A DNA stretch of 54,549 nucleotides from Pleurocapsales cyanobacterium LEGE 10410 (GCA_015207195.1 JADEXJ010000021.1:1-54549); one strand, 5' to 3'. Counted from the first letter of the stretch, positions 18,637 through 28,126 are shown. The notes: a model not told the origin generated them from the sequence alone. A program made the numbers and translations.

Positions 18637-19158
18637 TTGAGCCAACAACCATTAGATACTGCAACCAAGAGTGAGGCTAGCCTCGATACATTAACTCAGG
18701 AACTTGCTGCAATTCAGCAAACTGGTTCTAAGCGAATTGCGCTATTGGGTTCGCGCCATGTGCCACTCATGCACCAACAATTAATTGAGATGATGACTTA
18801 TGCTCTAGTGTTGGAAGGAAATCGATTAGTTACTTCTGGAGCAATTGGAACTAATTCTGCTGCAATTAAGGGTGCGATGCGTGCTGAATCTAATCTATTG
18901 ACCGTGATTCTGCCTCAAAGTTTATCTCGCCAGCCAAGAGAGTCAAAAAAGCAACTAGGAAAGGTAGTTCACCTGATTGAAAACTCCCAGAACGATCATT
19001 TGTCTTTGGGTGAAGCTAGTGCCTTGTGCAATAGTGAAATTATTTCTCGTTGTCAGCAACTTATTTGCTTTGCCTTTCACGATAGTCATACTCTGTTAAA
19101 AACCTGTCAGGAAGCAGAAGAACAACGTAAAATTGTTACGTTGTTTTATTTTGATTAG
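18637..19158 (+). CDS. DprA/SLOG-like protein (annotated in cyanobacteria as DNA recombination-mediator protein A)
   Basis: A 173-residue single-domain protein with a Rossmann-like core: KRIALLGSRHVPLMHQQLIE for the first strand and nucleotide loop, then LVTSGAIGTNSAAIKGAMRA, which matches the GxxxGxD/N-type loop of the DprA/LOG (SLOG) superfamily. It is much shorter than true DprA (about 360 residues), lacking the SAM and winged-helix domains. In this superfamily the fold binds nucleotides or single-stranded DNA. The start is TTG at 18637, since no ATG or GTG precedes it in frame after the last stop. Function unproven. Confidence 0.65.
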   Translation: MSQQPLDTATKSEASLDTLTQELAAIQQTGSKRIALLGSRHVPLMHQQLIEMMTYALVLEGNRLVTSGAIGTNSAAIKGAMRAESNLLTVILPQSLSRQPRESKKQLGKVVHLIENSQNDHLSLGEASALCNSEIISRCQQLICFAFHDSHTLLKTCQEAEEQRKIVTLFYFD

Positions 19159-19352
19159 GTAACTAGATTAATTCTTTAAGTAGAAAAACTAACCAAGCCA
19201 GATCACACCAGCCTTCGATTACTAGTAGCTGTCACCAAAACCTCTCCCGACAGATTAACTTAACCTATGATAAAAACATCCAATTAACCAATTTATTTCT
19301 GATTCCTACTACTGTTGGATATTAAATAAATTGGGAACTCTGAACTTGGCTC

Positions 19353-19784
19353 ATGACTGCAAAACCTGTCAAACACCGCGAAGAACACATCTTAATTGTT
19401 ACCGATGGCAAAGGTCATCGAGAAATTAATCTTCAGGATGAAACCTATTCTATAGGACGTGGTTTACAGTGCAAAATTGTGCTGCAATCTCAGTTTGTTT
19501 CTCGACATCATGCCACTTTAATTAAAAGGACAGAAGAAGATAGTACTCACTATCGAATTATTGACGGTAATTCGGAAGGTAAAACCAGCGTCAATGGACT
19601 ACTGGTTAATGGGCGAAAGGTTAGATTTCACGATCTGAAAAACGGTGACAAAGTTATTTTTGGTCCTCAGGTAGAAGCAGTTTATGAATATCGTGAGTAT
19701 GATATTTTTCCCACTATTCCCCCAGACGATCCTTATGATATTACCCTGATCGATCCTGCAATGATTGATGATGAAGAACAATAA
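19353..19784 (+). CDS. FHA-domain protein
   Basis: A 143-residue protein with one forkhead-associated domain (about 25-112) that binds phosphothreonine peptides. The conserved residues are seen in YSIGRGLQCKIVLQSQFVSRHHATL (GR, S and H of the fold), and NSEGKTSVNGLLVNGRKV supplies the SxNGT-like turn, slightly degenerate. A short acidic tail rich in Asp and Pro follows. It implies Ser/Thr phosphorylation signalling, but no kinase gene is nearby. It precedes holB by 48 bases on the same strand and may be cotranscribed with it. Confidence 0.88.
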   Translation: MTAKPVKHREEHILIVTDGKGHREINLQDETYSIGRGLQCKIVLQSQFVSRHHATLIKRTEEDSTHYRIIDGNSEGKTSVNGLLVNGRKVRFHDLKNGDKVIFGPQVEAVYEYREYDIFPTIPPDDPYDITLIDPAMIDDEEQ

Positions 19785-19832
19785 GGGGAAAACGTTGGTA
19801 GGAATAACCTTGGTGCTTTATGGGAACGAAAG

Positions 19833-20783
19833 ATGATGAATCCTTTTGAGGGATTGCTCGGTCAAGAAAAGGCAGTAGAATTGTTGCTACAGGCTGTCAG
19901 ATTAGATCGGGTTGCACCAGCCTATCTATTTTATGGCTCATCAGGTATTGGACGTAGTATTGCTGCTAAAAGTTTTGCACGCCTGCTGTTGTGTATCGGT
20001 TTGTCATCACATCAGCAAGACTCAACCCTACGAAAATTAGAGTCAGGCAATCATCCCGATTTATTATGGGTCAAGCCAACTTATCTTAATAAAGGCGAGC
20101 TATATACCGCTTCAGAAGCTGTCCAGCTGGGTTTGCAATATAAAACACCACCCAAAATTAGAATCGAGCAAATTCGCAATATTACTCAGTTTCTTAACCG
20201 TCCTGCATTAGAAGCAACCAGACAAGTTGTGGTAGTTGAAGATGCTCAAACTATGGCAGAAGCACCAGCAAATGCTTTACTAAAAACTCTAGAAGAGCCA
20301 GGAAATGCTTCGCTCATTTTGATTGCCCCCGACGGGGACTCGTTATTAAGTACTCTAGTATCTCGCTGTCAACGTATTCAATTTTATAGTTTGTCGGCAG
20401 CTAACCTGAAAACGGTGTTAGAACTCAACGGCGATCGCGCCATCTTAGAACATCCCGAAATCCTAGCGATCGCCCAAGGCAGTCCAGGAGTGGCGATCGC
20501 AGCTTGGAATCAGCTACAAACAATTCCCCATGAACTATTACAACAACTCAGGCGATCGATTACAACTCCTTTAGAAGCTTTTAAGTTAGCCCAAGCTGTC
20601 ACCAGTGAAATTGATGGGCAAACTCAGCTGTGGTTGCTCGACTATTTGCAATATTATTACTGGCAACAAAACCAACAGATACAGCTAGTAGACAAGTGGG
20701 AAAGAACTCGTCAATATCTACTTAGTCATGTACAACCCCGTTTAGCTTGGGAATGTATGTTGTTGAATTTGCTGCAACATTAA
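19833..20783 (+). CDS. holB: DNA polymerase III delta' subunit
   Basis: A clamp-loader subunit of 316 residues. The AAA+ fold is clear: GSSGIGRSIAAKSFARLLL replaces Walker A with Arg in place of Lys, so it should not hydrolyse ATP, as known for delta'. VVVVEDAQTMAEAPANALLKTLEEP is the Walker B/sensor region and LLSTLVSRCQRIQF carries the SRC motif that completes the neighbouring subunit's active site. It assembles with DnaX and delta to load the beta clamp. Two tandem ATG codons are possible starts (19833 and 19836). The zinc-binding cysteines of other clamp loader subunits are not evident. Confidence 0.9.
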   Translation: MMNPFEGLLGQEKAVELLLQAVRLDRVAPAYLFYGSSGIGRSIAAKSFARLLLCIGLSSHQQDSTLRKLESGNHPDLLWVKPTYLNKGELYTASEAVQLGLQYKTPPKIRIEQIRNITQFLNRPALEATRQVVVVEDAQTMAEAPANALLKTLEEPGNASLILIAPDGDSLLSTLVSRCQRIQFYSLSAANLKTVLELNGDRAILEHPEILAIAQGSPGVAIAAWNQLQTIPHELLQQLRRSITTPLEAFKLAQAVTSEIDGQTQLWLLDYLQYYYWQQNQQIQLVDKWERTRQYLLSHVQPRLAWECMLLNLLQH

Positions 20784-20969
20784 ACTATGGCTTTGACGAT
20801 TTAACCTAATAAACCGCAGTGTCAGATTCTTCATAGCTATTGTTCTAGGTCTATAAATCTTATATTGAGCGGTAATATAAGTCATAAATTATGATTTTTA
20901 CAAAAAGTATTGGTTTTTATATATGATGGTAATAAGACAACTATCAGATAAATTGAGGACTATTGACTT

Positions 20970-21902
20970 TTGATTCCAGCAACTCTACATCAACTGAGAG
21001 TATTCGAGACAGTTGCACGTAATGGTAGCTTTACCCGTGCAGCCGAAGAATTGTTGATTACTCAACCAACCGTTTCCAGCCAGGTCAAACAATTAACTAA
21101 AGCTATAGGACTGCCTTTGTTCGAGCAAATTGGTAAAAGCTTATATCTCACTGATGCTGGGGAAGAATTACTAGTCACCTGTCAGGATGTTTTCGAGAAA
21201 TTAAACAACTTTGAGATGAAGGTGGCAGATTTAAAGGGAACTAAACAGGGGCAGTTAAACTTAGCCGTGATTACAACCGCCAAATATTTCGTTCCTAGAC
21301 TGCTTGGTTCTTTTTGCCAACATTATCCAGGTATCGATGTTGCCCTCAAGGTCACTAACCATCAAGAAATTCAGCAGCGGATGCTGGGGAATCAAGACGA
21401 TTTATATATAGTAAGTAATCCCAATCGCGACATAGATTTAACCAGTCAGCCATTTTTAAACAATCCTTTAGTAGTAGTAGCCAGAAAAGATCATCCTCTA
21501 GCCTCAAAGAAAAATATTGACCTAGCAGAATTGAACGACCAGCCTTTTGTGATGAGGGAACAGGGTTCTGGAACAAGGGAAGCTATTCTCGAACTATTTG
21601 ACAAACACGACATCTCAGTGAAAGTCAAGCTAGAGTTAGGTAGTAATGAAGCCATCAAGCAGGCAATTTATGGGGAATTGGGGATATCGATTCTGTCAGA
21701 ACACTGCTTAATTTCCGAAGGTGAATCGGGGTTGACTATTTTAGATTTTCAGCATTTTCCGATCAAACGCCGTTGGTTTGTATCTTATCTAGCAGGGAAG
21801 AAGCTATCGGTAATTGCCCAAACCTTCCTCAATTATCTATTAGAAGAAAGTCCCAAATTGTCTTTTCCACCGTCGAGTATACTGGCTCAGTTGGCTCGAT
21901 AA
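20970..21902 (+). CDS. LysR-type transcriptional regulator, CmpR/CbbR-like
   Basis: A 310-residue LysR protein. The N-terminal winged helix-turn-helix is LHQLRVFETVARNGSFTRAA followed by TQPTVSSQVKQLTKAIGLPL (residues 5-65), and the rest is a periplasmic-binding-like effector domain. The N-terminal wording (LHQ-L-VF-ARxGSFTRAAEEL-TQPTVS-QVKQLTKAIGLPLFEQ) is close to the cyanobacterial CmpR group, which senses carbon status through 2-phosphoglycolate and ribulose-1,5-bisphosphate and activates bicarbonate transporter genes. No such transporter is in the window, so the target is unknown. Start is TTG, with TTGAGGAC about ten bases upstream. Confidence 0.8.
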   Translation: MIPATLHQLRVFETVARNGSFTRAAEELLITQPTVSSQVKQLTKAIGLPLFEQIGKSLYLTDAGEELLVTCQDVFEKLNNFEMKVADLKGTKQGQLNLAVITTAKYFVPRLLGSFCQHYPGIDVALKVTNHQEIQQRMLGNQDDLYIVSNPNRDIDLTSQPFLNNPLVVVARKDHPLASKKNIDLAELNDQPFVMREQGSGTREAILELFDKHDISVKVKLELGSNEAIKQAIYGELGISILSEHCLISEGESGLTILDFQHFPIKRRWFVSYLAGKKLSVIAQTFLNYLLEESPKLSFPPSSILAQLAR

Positions 21903-22053
21903 ATAACAACCAATGTTCTACGTAACATCAGGTAATGATTAATGATTGAGGATCGATCGCCATTAGCCAATTATTTGTAGCTACAATCAAGAATGGCGCA
22001 ATGATAAGATTAAAACTCTTGTCTTCCACAGTTATTATGATGAGGTAAAGATT

Positions 22054-22434
22054 ATGGCTAATAGTCGTCGCGTAGCTCGTGTGGCTGCTCTAATTAAGCG
22101 GGAAGTAAGCCAGATGTTACTTAGCGAAATCAAGGACGATCGCGTCGGTGCAGGAATGGCAAGTGTTACTGAGGTGGATGTTTCGGGCGATCTACAGCAC
22201 GCTAAAATCTTTGTCAGCATCTACGGCAATGAAGAAGCCAAAATGGAAACAATGGCGGGTTTGGAATCTTCCGTCAATTATGTTCGCCGAGAATTAGGTA
22301 GCCGAATGCAGCTAAGACGCACCCCAACCGTCAAGTTTATCGAAGATCGCTCGTTAGAAAGGGGAGATAATATGCTGAATCTGTTGAATAAAATCAGTCA
22401 GGAGAGAAAAGAAAAACCTGAAACGGTAGAATAA
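22054..22434 (+). CDS. rbfA: 30S ribosome-binding factor A
   Basis: A 126-residue KH-like RNA-binding protein that acts late in 30S subunit maturation and in 16S 5'-end processing, and is needed for growth in the cold. It begins with [19 protein letters not shown] and contains [21 protein letters not shown] and [18 protein letters not shown], which match the family in order. Length is normal. ATG start with TGAGGTAAAG upstream. The next gene starts 45 bases later, in agreement with cotranscription. Confidence 0.95.
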   Translation: MANSRRVARVAALIKREVSQMLLSEIKDDRVGAGMASVTEVDVSGDLQHAKIFVSIYGNEEAKMETMAGLESSVNYVRRELGSRMQLRRTPTVKFIEDRSLERGDNMLNLLNKISQERKEKPETVE

Positions 22435-22479
22435 AGCCAAAGTTCCCGAAGTCTAAAGTCACGCTAGCTGGTTTTGTTT

Positions 22480-24069
22480 ATGCCGAGTGAGTTGAAAGAT
22501 TGGCAAAATCTGTCTCTTAAAGAGCAAATAGCGCAAATGATTGTTGTCCGTGCTTCGGGCTATTTATTTGACCATCAAATTCGTTACCCTGCTTGGGAAG
22601 CTTCTAATGCTCAATTGAAAAAGTGGCTAGAAAAATTCAACCTGGGTGGGGTAATTCTTTTAGGGGGAAGCAGTGTTGAATTGCAGGCGCGATCGCATCA
22701 GCTACAGAGTTGGGCTAAGTTGCCTTTATTAATCGCAGCAGATATAGAAGAAGGTATCGGACAACGTTTTCCTGGGGGGACATGGTTTCCACCGCCCATG
22801 GCATTGAGTGCGATTTATCAGCAGAACCCTGGGTTGGCACAACAGTATGCTGTTCAGATGGGTGAGATCACGGCGCGGGAAGCTTTAGCAATCGGAATTA
22901 ACTGGTTACTTGCCCCAGTGGTGGATGTCAATAATAATCCCGATAATCCTGTAATCAATATCCGAGCTTTTGGCGATCGCCCAGAAGTGGTTACTGCTTT
23001 GACCAGGGCATTTATTAAAGGTGCAAAGTCCTATCCTGTTTTAACTACGGCTAAACATTTTCCAGGACACGGAGACACCGCCACTGACTCTCATTTAGAT
23101 TTGCCTGCTTTGCCTCATGCGGAATCTCGTTTGGCAACTGTTGAATTGCCACCGTTTGAGGAAGCGATCGCCCAGGGCGTAGATAGCGTCATGACCGCTC
23201 ATCTTTTAATTCCTGCTTGGGATCGAGACCGCCCAGTAACTCTTTCGAGTGAAATCGTTACCAAAAAACTGAGAAAGCAGTTGGGATTTGACGGTCTAGT
23301 GGTTACCGATGCTTTAATTATGGGAGGAATAACCCAATATGCCTCTCCCGAAGAAGTAGCAGTGATGGCGGTTGAGGCGGGAAGCGATATTTTATTAATG
23401 CCTGACGATCCAGAGGTGGCGATCGCTGCTATTGATGATGCGGTAAAATCGGGACGTATTTCACCACAGCGTATTCAGCAATCTTTAGAACGTATTTGGC
23501 AGAGTAAGAAGAAGGTAACTGAGGCAACCCCGACTCCTGATTTATGCGTTACTCAAGCTAGAGCGACGGTTGATTCTATTTTGCGAGATTCGTTGCAGCA
23601 AAGTAAAGTTTCCCTAATTCCTAATCTCACTCAAGACTCACGCAATCTGATCGTGGTGGATGATGTATTGAAAGCAGCTTACCTAGATATTAATAGTCCT
23701 GCTGTTGCTATTCCTCAAGGATTTAATTACCAAAGGCAAATAGTAGACAGTAATACTTTGGACTGCATTTTGTCTGATTCTCGTCCCACGCTGCTACAGA
23801 TATTTATTCGCGGTAATCCTTTTCGAGGTAATGCGGGTTTAACCGCCAATGCCAAATATATCTATCAGCAATTGATAACCAACGGACAAGTTGAAGGAAT
23901 AGTTGTTTATGGAAGTCCTTATGTAGTGCAATGGTTAAAAGGTTTTATTCCTCAAGACTTACCCTGGGCGTTTAGTTACGGACAAATGGAGCAAGCTCAG
24001 GCGATCGCACTTCAAGCCCTATTTGATTCTGAAGTGTTGCTATCTAAATCTCGCAATTTCGGATTCTAA
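22480..24069 (+). CDS. Glycoside hydrolase family 3 protein, NagZ-like
   Basis: A 529-residue GH3 enzyme. The N-terminal barrel has the beta-N-acetylhexosaminidase motif KHFPGHGDTATDSHLDLP, in which the His-Asp pair acts as general acid/base in NagZ-type enzymes, and VVTDALIMGGITQYA with the catalytic Asp nucleophile. The C-terminal third is an additional domain beyond minimal NagZ, as in longer cyanobacterial GH3 proteins. Likely activity is removal of beta-linked GlcNAc from peptidoglycan fragments. I chose the ATG at 22480. A TTG two codons upstream is also in frame. No signal peptide, so it is probably cytoplasmic. It closely follows rbfA. Confidence 0.87.
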   Translation: MPSELKDWQNLSLKEQIAQMIVVRASGYLFDHQIRYPAWEASNAQLKKWLEKFNLGGVILLGGSSVELQARSHQLQSWAKLPLLIAADIEEGIGQRFPGGTWFPPPMALSAIYQQNPGLAQQYAVQMGEITAREALAIGINWLLAPVVDVNNNPDNPVINIRAFGDRPEVVTALTRAFIKGAKSYPVLTTAKHFPGHGDTATDSHLDLPALPHAESRLATVELPPFEEAIAQGVDSVMTAHLLIPAWDRDRPVTLSSEIVTKKLRKQLGFDGLVVTDALIMGGITQYASPEEVAVMAVEAGSDILLMPDDPEVAIAAIDDAVKSGRISPQRIQQSLERIWQSKKKVTEATPTPDLCVTQARATVDSILRDSLQQSKVSLIPNLTQDSRNLIVVDDVLKAAYLDINSPAVAIPQGFNYQRQIVDSNTLDCILSDSRPTLLQIFIRGNPFRGNAGLTANAKYIYQQLITNGQVEGIVVYGSPYVVQWLKGFIPQDLPWAFSYGQMEQAQAIALQALFDSEVLLSKSRNFGF

Positions 24070-24264
24070 GCAAAATTTTGGCTTGTCTTTACAATATATT
24101 ATTTGTTTATTTAATTCTTATAATATATTCAAAAAATTTATCGACTTGGTATTTTGTTACATGGTATACGGCGATAAGACATATTTTGTTATCAATCCCA
24201 AACTATATAGTTTATAGTTGTATAAAGACATTTTAATTAAAAGCTATTATTTCAGTTATAAAAC

Positions 24265-24513
24265 ATGATTACTACAGCAGCTCCCTCTATTCCAATCAGT
24301 TCAGTCAGGTATTCTCTAGATACATTAAAAGAAGAAGCACGACAATTAGTTGAGACAGGTATTATCAGCCGTCAACAATCTATATATACTCTGTGTAAAT
24401 ATATTCCTGCCCGTGAGTGGGTAACAATCGAGTGCGAACTAGAAAGATATGACTATCTCCTACGCGATCCTATAGGAGATTTGATTGCTTACGACAATTG
24501 GGAGAATGATTAA
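24265..24513 (+). CDS. DUF4327-family protein
   Basis: An 82-residue protein recognised by RYSLDTLKEEARQLVETGII, SRQQSIYTLCKYIPAREWV and ECELERYDYLLRDPIGDLI, all characteristic of the cyanobacteria-specific DUF4327 family. No membrane segment or signal. Function is unknown for the whole family. The ATG start follows an AT-rich leader, and the gene stands alone between GH3 and the convergent pentapeptide gene. Confidence 0.85.
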   Translation: MITTAAPSIPISSVRYSLDTLKEEARQLVETGIISRQQSIYTLCKYIPAREWVTIECELERYDYLLRDPIGDLIAYDNWEND

Positions 24514-24642
24514 TTACAGATAGCTTGCAATAATCATCAATACTTCTTTGGGGTTAGATATGCCGTGGTCAAACCAGCTTCATGGGCATACCTAGCCCCA
24601 TAATCTTTAACCAGACTTTTGTTAGTTACCACACTGTTATAT

Positions 24643-25626
24643 TTATACGGTAGATAATTTAGTATGGCGATCGCTTATTATTGCTCTCAACTTAGTACCT
24701 TTGAGATTAGCCTGGGCTAAATCTACGCCACTAACATCTGCACCTACCAAATTGGTATTGGTTAAATTAGCAAGGTTTAAATTGCTATGACGTAAGATAG
24801 CATGGTTTAATTTAGCATTAGTCAGATTAGCCCCTTCAAAATTTGCTTCTCGAAGATTAGCATTACTGAGGTCAGCACCACTAAGGTTTTTCCCCACTGC
24901 GCCACAATTGACTATTTCCCAAACAGAATACCATTTGAGGTCGATCATAGTTTTCTGACTGAATCTAGTAGCTTTAAAGTCGGTAAATTTTAATTCTGCA
25001 CCTTTAAAATACGTTCCATCACACAGTGCGTTGTTTAGGTTGGCGTTGCTCAAATCAGCCTGACTAAAGTAAGCGTTTGTTAAGTTAGCGTTTTGTAAAT
25101 TGGCTTGATTTAAATTAGCTTTGTGAAGATAAGCATTACTAAGATTAGCACTATTTAAATTGACGTTGGCTAAATTAGCACAATCAAGATTAGCGTTACC
25201 GAGATTAGCCCGAAACAAATTAGAGTTACTTAAATCGATACCTGAAAAGTCTCGGTTTTTAATTAGATTGTTAACAATTTCATAAACCCGAAGGTTTTTG
25301 GTAGCAATTATTGTTTTAGAATTAATTTTTGCCTGAGAAAAAATTACGTAGTCTAAATTCGCGCCCTTCAAATTAGCTTCTTGCAAATCTGTTTTCAACA
25401 AATTTGCTCCCTCAAGATCGGCGCAATCTAAATCAGCTTGACTCAAATCTGCACCGCTAAGATTGGCATGATGCAGATTAGCTTTTTTTAAATTGATGCC
25501 ACTTAAGTTTAGATTACTAAGATTAGCTTGAGCTAAGTCTGGGGTTACTCTTTTGTGTTTTTTGTACCACTCGTTCCATACTGCAACACCATGCTTGATT
25601 GTGGCTAAATGCTCTGGGTTTGCCAT
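24643..25626 (-). CDS. Pentapeptide repeat protein
   Basis: A 327-residue protein with two long blocks of A(N/D)LXX pentapeptides (for example ANLNQANLQNANLTNA), broken in two places by non-repeat inserts containing KTIIATKNLRVYEIVNNLIK and QKTMIDLKWYSVWEIVN, which are related to each other. Pentapeptide repeats fold as a right-handed quadrilateral beta helix. The family is greatly expanded in cyanobacteria and mostly of unknown function. The start is taken as ATG at 25626, because MANPEHLATIKHGVAVWNEW is the usual family opening. An upstream TTG at 25674 is in frame but unlikely. Confidence 0.9.
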   Translation of the reverse strand: MANPEHLATIKHGVAVWNEWYKKHKRVTPDLAQANLSNLNLSGINLKKANLHHANLSGADLSQADLDCADLEGANLLKTDLQEANLKGANLDYVIFSQAKINSKTIIATKNLRVYEIVNNLIKNRDFSGIDLSNSNLFRANLGNANLDCANLANVNLNSANLSNAYLHKANLNQANLQNANLTNAYFSQADLSNANLNNALCDGTYFKGAELKFTDFKATRFSQKTMIDLKWYSVWEIVNCGAVGKNLSGADLSNANLREANFEGANLTNAKLNHAILRHSNLNLANLTNTNLVGADVSGVDLAQANLKGTKLRAIISDRHTKLSTV

Positions 25627-25674
25627 CCTAGATGATTCTCCAATACTAATACTTTGAAACTGTAAGCTTGCCAA

Positions 25675-26198
25675 ATTAGCTAATTAGCTTACTGTTAATA
25701 AGATTCATAAATATTAAATGATAGATTGCAGTGTACCATACTACTAAGCGTATTAAGTTAATTTCTTAATAAAACATAAGACCAAAATAATACTGAGTGT
25801 TTGTTGTTTCGCCATCAAAGCCATGTCGATCGCGAGGATCATTTGGCTCAAATCCAACCAGGTTGAAATATATAGTTATTTATAGTTATTCTAATCAATT
25901 TCCTCACGCTACTCTTGTATCGAGGAGATGAAATTTTACTTTCTACTTCCTATATGCGTAGCCCTATCCTACCCTAAAGGGTTAGCTTCGCGTCAAGGAT
26001 TCCCTTCGGTCAAGGATTAGCTCCGCTTCGCTCCGCGTCCTTCGCGTCGCGCTCCGCGTCCTTCGCGTCGCGCTCCGCGTCACGGTATCCTTTAGGACTT
26101 CCTACTTCCAAGCAGATAACTAATCTATCTATCACGTAACTTTGTACGGCTATATAAGCTATTTAAGATAGACAAAATTAATAGAGATTGATAGAAAA
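25675..26198. other. Intergenic repeat-rich region
   Basis: No gene is visible. From about 25940 to 26110 it holds a GC-rich patch unlike the surrounding AT-rich DNA: TATCCTACCCTAAAGGGTT-like palindromes, several GCTTCGC/GCGAAGC-type words, and a 21-bp tandem repeat. The patch is bordered on both sides by CTACTTCC. Such elements are seen as dispersed repeats in several cyanobacterial genomes. Confidence 0.6.
26041..26082. repeat. 21-bp tandem repeat, two copies
   Basis: TTCGCGTCGCGCTCCGCGTC followed by C or A occurs twice head to tail, and a shortened copy (TTCGCTCCGCGTCC) immediately precedes it. It is GC-rich and self-complementary in part, inside the larger repeat patch. Confidence 0.85.
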
Positions 26199-27284
26199 TC
26201 ACTGTACTCTGTTCCATAAACGCTGAATTTCGGCAATTTCTGGCGAACTTGGCGACTGTTGTATGTTGAGATTTGGCACGATACCTGGGATATTTTGCGC
26301 CCAGGGACTATTAGGAAGCGATCGCCAGTCAAGATCTTTAGTTACAGGACGAAATCCATATTGTACAAAAACTGCTTGCTGCTGTGGTTGAACCAGAAAT
26401 TCAATAAATTTGTCAGCCACTTTAGCAGTGTTGCGATCCGTATTGGGTCTGACAATCGCAGCAGTTGCTATAGTTTCAATGGTAGTGGCAGGATAATATA
26501 TTTGATAAGGTTGTCCTTGAGTTGTTTTTGCCTGTGACCAACGATGTAGAGCAATACTTTCGTATACCATTGCTACGTCTCCATCGTTAGCACCACGAGT
26601 AATAAACTCTTGTAACAGGATGTCGGTAGAACGTGGTGGCTGATATACCGAGTTTTTGACTAGGGCAACTAAAGATTCGGTATCTGGACTATTAAGATCT
26701 TTACCTTCAGACTGTAGCCATAAATTTAAGGTTAATTGACCGCTATTGGAACGAGTAGGATTAGTAATCACAAAATCAAAACTACCCCAGTCGGCTTTGC
26801 CACCTATTTTTGACCAGTTTTTGAGCTTCATTGCCCGTTCGAGTTTTGACCAAGAAAACTTATCGTCGGGAAACAAAATTTTACCTCGCTCTTGCCAAGC
26901 AATTCCTACTAAAATAGTTTTGGCGATCGCCTGTGGTTGATTATAAAAAAGTTCGCTATTGTTTTGTGCTTTCCAGCGTGCAGCCAACTGTTCTAAAATC
27001 TGTCCGTTGGCGGGAATTAGAATAGTAGCCTGAAAATCGTTTTCCTGGTCAATATAGTTATTGACCAGGTCTTGAGAACCCTGAAATTTTAATTCTAGAT
27101 CGATGTTTTTGTTGTCTCGCTCAAATCTAGTTTCTAACTCTTCTAATGGTTCTTTTAATTCCGTACCACTAACAATTATAATAGTTTGCTTGATTCCTGG
27201 TAGCGGTGCATAGGCTAGGGCAAAAGAAACCAGAATAATCCCTGTAGAAATAACAGCTTTATTGATTCTAAATTTATTATTCAT
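26199..27284 (-). CDS. Exported solute-binding-like protein
   Basis: A 361-residue protein with an N-terminal signal or membrane anchor (about 10-28) and a periplasmic-binding-protein fold of the SBP_bac_11 type. It opens with TIIIVSGTELKEPLEELETRF and shares the motif PTRSNSG (176-182) and a VYESIALHRW segment with the VWA fusion protein encoded upstream. The two are therefore paralogous in this domain. No permease or ATPase is nearby, so transport is not supported and a sensory or envelope role is possible. It is the last gene of a four-gene same-strand group. Confidence 0.8.
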   Translation of the reverse strand: MNNKFRINKAVISTGIILVSFALAYAPLPGIKQTIIIVSGTELKEPLEELETRFERDNKNIDLELKFQGSQDLVNNYIDQENDFQATILIPANGQILEQLAARWKAQNNSELFYNQPQAIAKTILVGIAWQERGKILFPDDKFSWSKLERAMKLKNWSKIGGKADWGSFDFVITNPTRSNSGQLTLNLWLQSEGKDLNSPDTESLVALVKNSVYQPPRSTDILLQEFITRGANDGDVAMVYESIALHRWSQAKTTQGQPYQIYYPATTIETIATAAIVRPNTDRNTAKVADKFIEFLVQPQQQAVFVQYGFRPVTKDLDWRSLPNSPWAQNIPGIVPNLNIQQSPSSPEIAEIQRLWNRVQ

Positions 27285-27412
27285 ATTTATTATGAGGTAA
27301 TTTATTCTGACTTAAATTACGGATTTTTTGATAAAAATAATTAAAGCCATCTCCAACAAAGATCAAAGACAGAATCTAAAAAACTAGATAGCTTTCGAGG
27401 TATTTTTTGCCC

Positions 27413-28126
27413 TCAAACAACTAAAAATTCGACGCTTTCCTGAATACTTTTCAGTTCTTCACTTAATTCTTTTAGACCATCAATTTCTCCTAAATTATTC
27501 AGATCGCAAGTGCGCAAACGATTTTGTAATTGTTGCAAAATCCCCGCAGATTCTGCCACCAAAGTAGCCAGGGAAACTATTTGAGCTTGACGGGCATCTT
27601 GCCCCTGTTGAGCCAAGCTTAAATTATTTTCCAAACTAGAAGCCAGCTGGTTCAACTGCCTTTTTGCTATTCCAGAACTTTGCCTTTGTTTAATTCTAAC
27701 TTCTGCTAATTGTTGTTCCAATTCATTAGGAGATAACAAAGAATCAGAACCTTGTAATTTTTGGGACAGTCGCTCAATTTTGGCTGGTAATTCCTCAAGG
27801 CGATCGCAGGCATATTCAACGGCTGCAAATAGTTCTAATTGTGAAGCACTAGTTAGCATTTGTTGGGCTTCACCGCGCAACTCTTGGGCTTTATTGGTTA
27901 ATAATATTGCCTGCTGTTTAACCGATCTTAGTTCTCTAGCCAAGGCAGGATTGTCAATTTTAGTTGAGGATCTTTGACTCAAGGGAATAGAAACTCCCGT
28001 AGCGATCGCCACAGCAGTGGGTAACACAATTAAACTGGGTAGTTGAATTAACCTGACCCCAACTATTAAAGTAATTCCGCCTGCCATAACAGCCAGGGGA
28101 TAGTACAAAGGGTTGACCAATTTCAT
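27413..28126 (-). CDS. Membrane coiled-coil protein of unknown function
   Basis: A 237-residue protein. Residues 1-50 hold two closely spaced hydrophobic segments (YPLAVMAGGITLIVGVRLI and LIVLPTAVAIATGVSIPL), forming a membrane hairpin, and the remainder is a long glutamine- and leucine-rich coiled coil (about 60-235) without enzyme motifs. I do not recognise a family. It sits between the two solute-binding-like genes on the same strand (spacers of 128 and 298 bases), so it is probably a membrane partner of that cluster. ATG start. Confidence 0.7.
   Translation of the reverse strand: MKLVNPLYYPLAVMAGGITLIVGVRLIQLPSLIVLPTAVAIATGVSIPLSQRSSTKIDNPALARELRSVKQQAILLTNKAQELRGEAQQMLTSASQLELFAAVEYACDRLEELPAKIERLSQKLQGSDSLLSPNELEQQLAEVRIKQRQSSGIAKRQLNQLASSLENNLSLAQQGQDARQAQIVSLATLVAESAGILQQLQNRLRTCDLNNLGEIDGLKELSEELKSIQESVEFLVV

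Noticed and set aside
19887-19990. Degenerate Walker A in holB as a sign of decay
   Set aside because: Loss of the P-loop Lys is normal in delta' subunits, which do not hydrolyse ATP.
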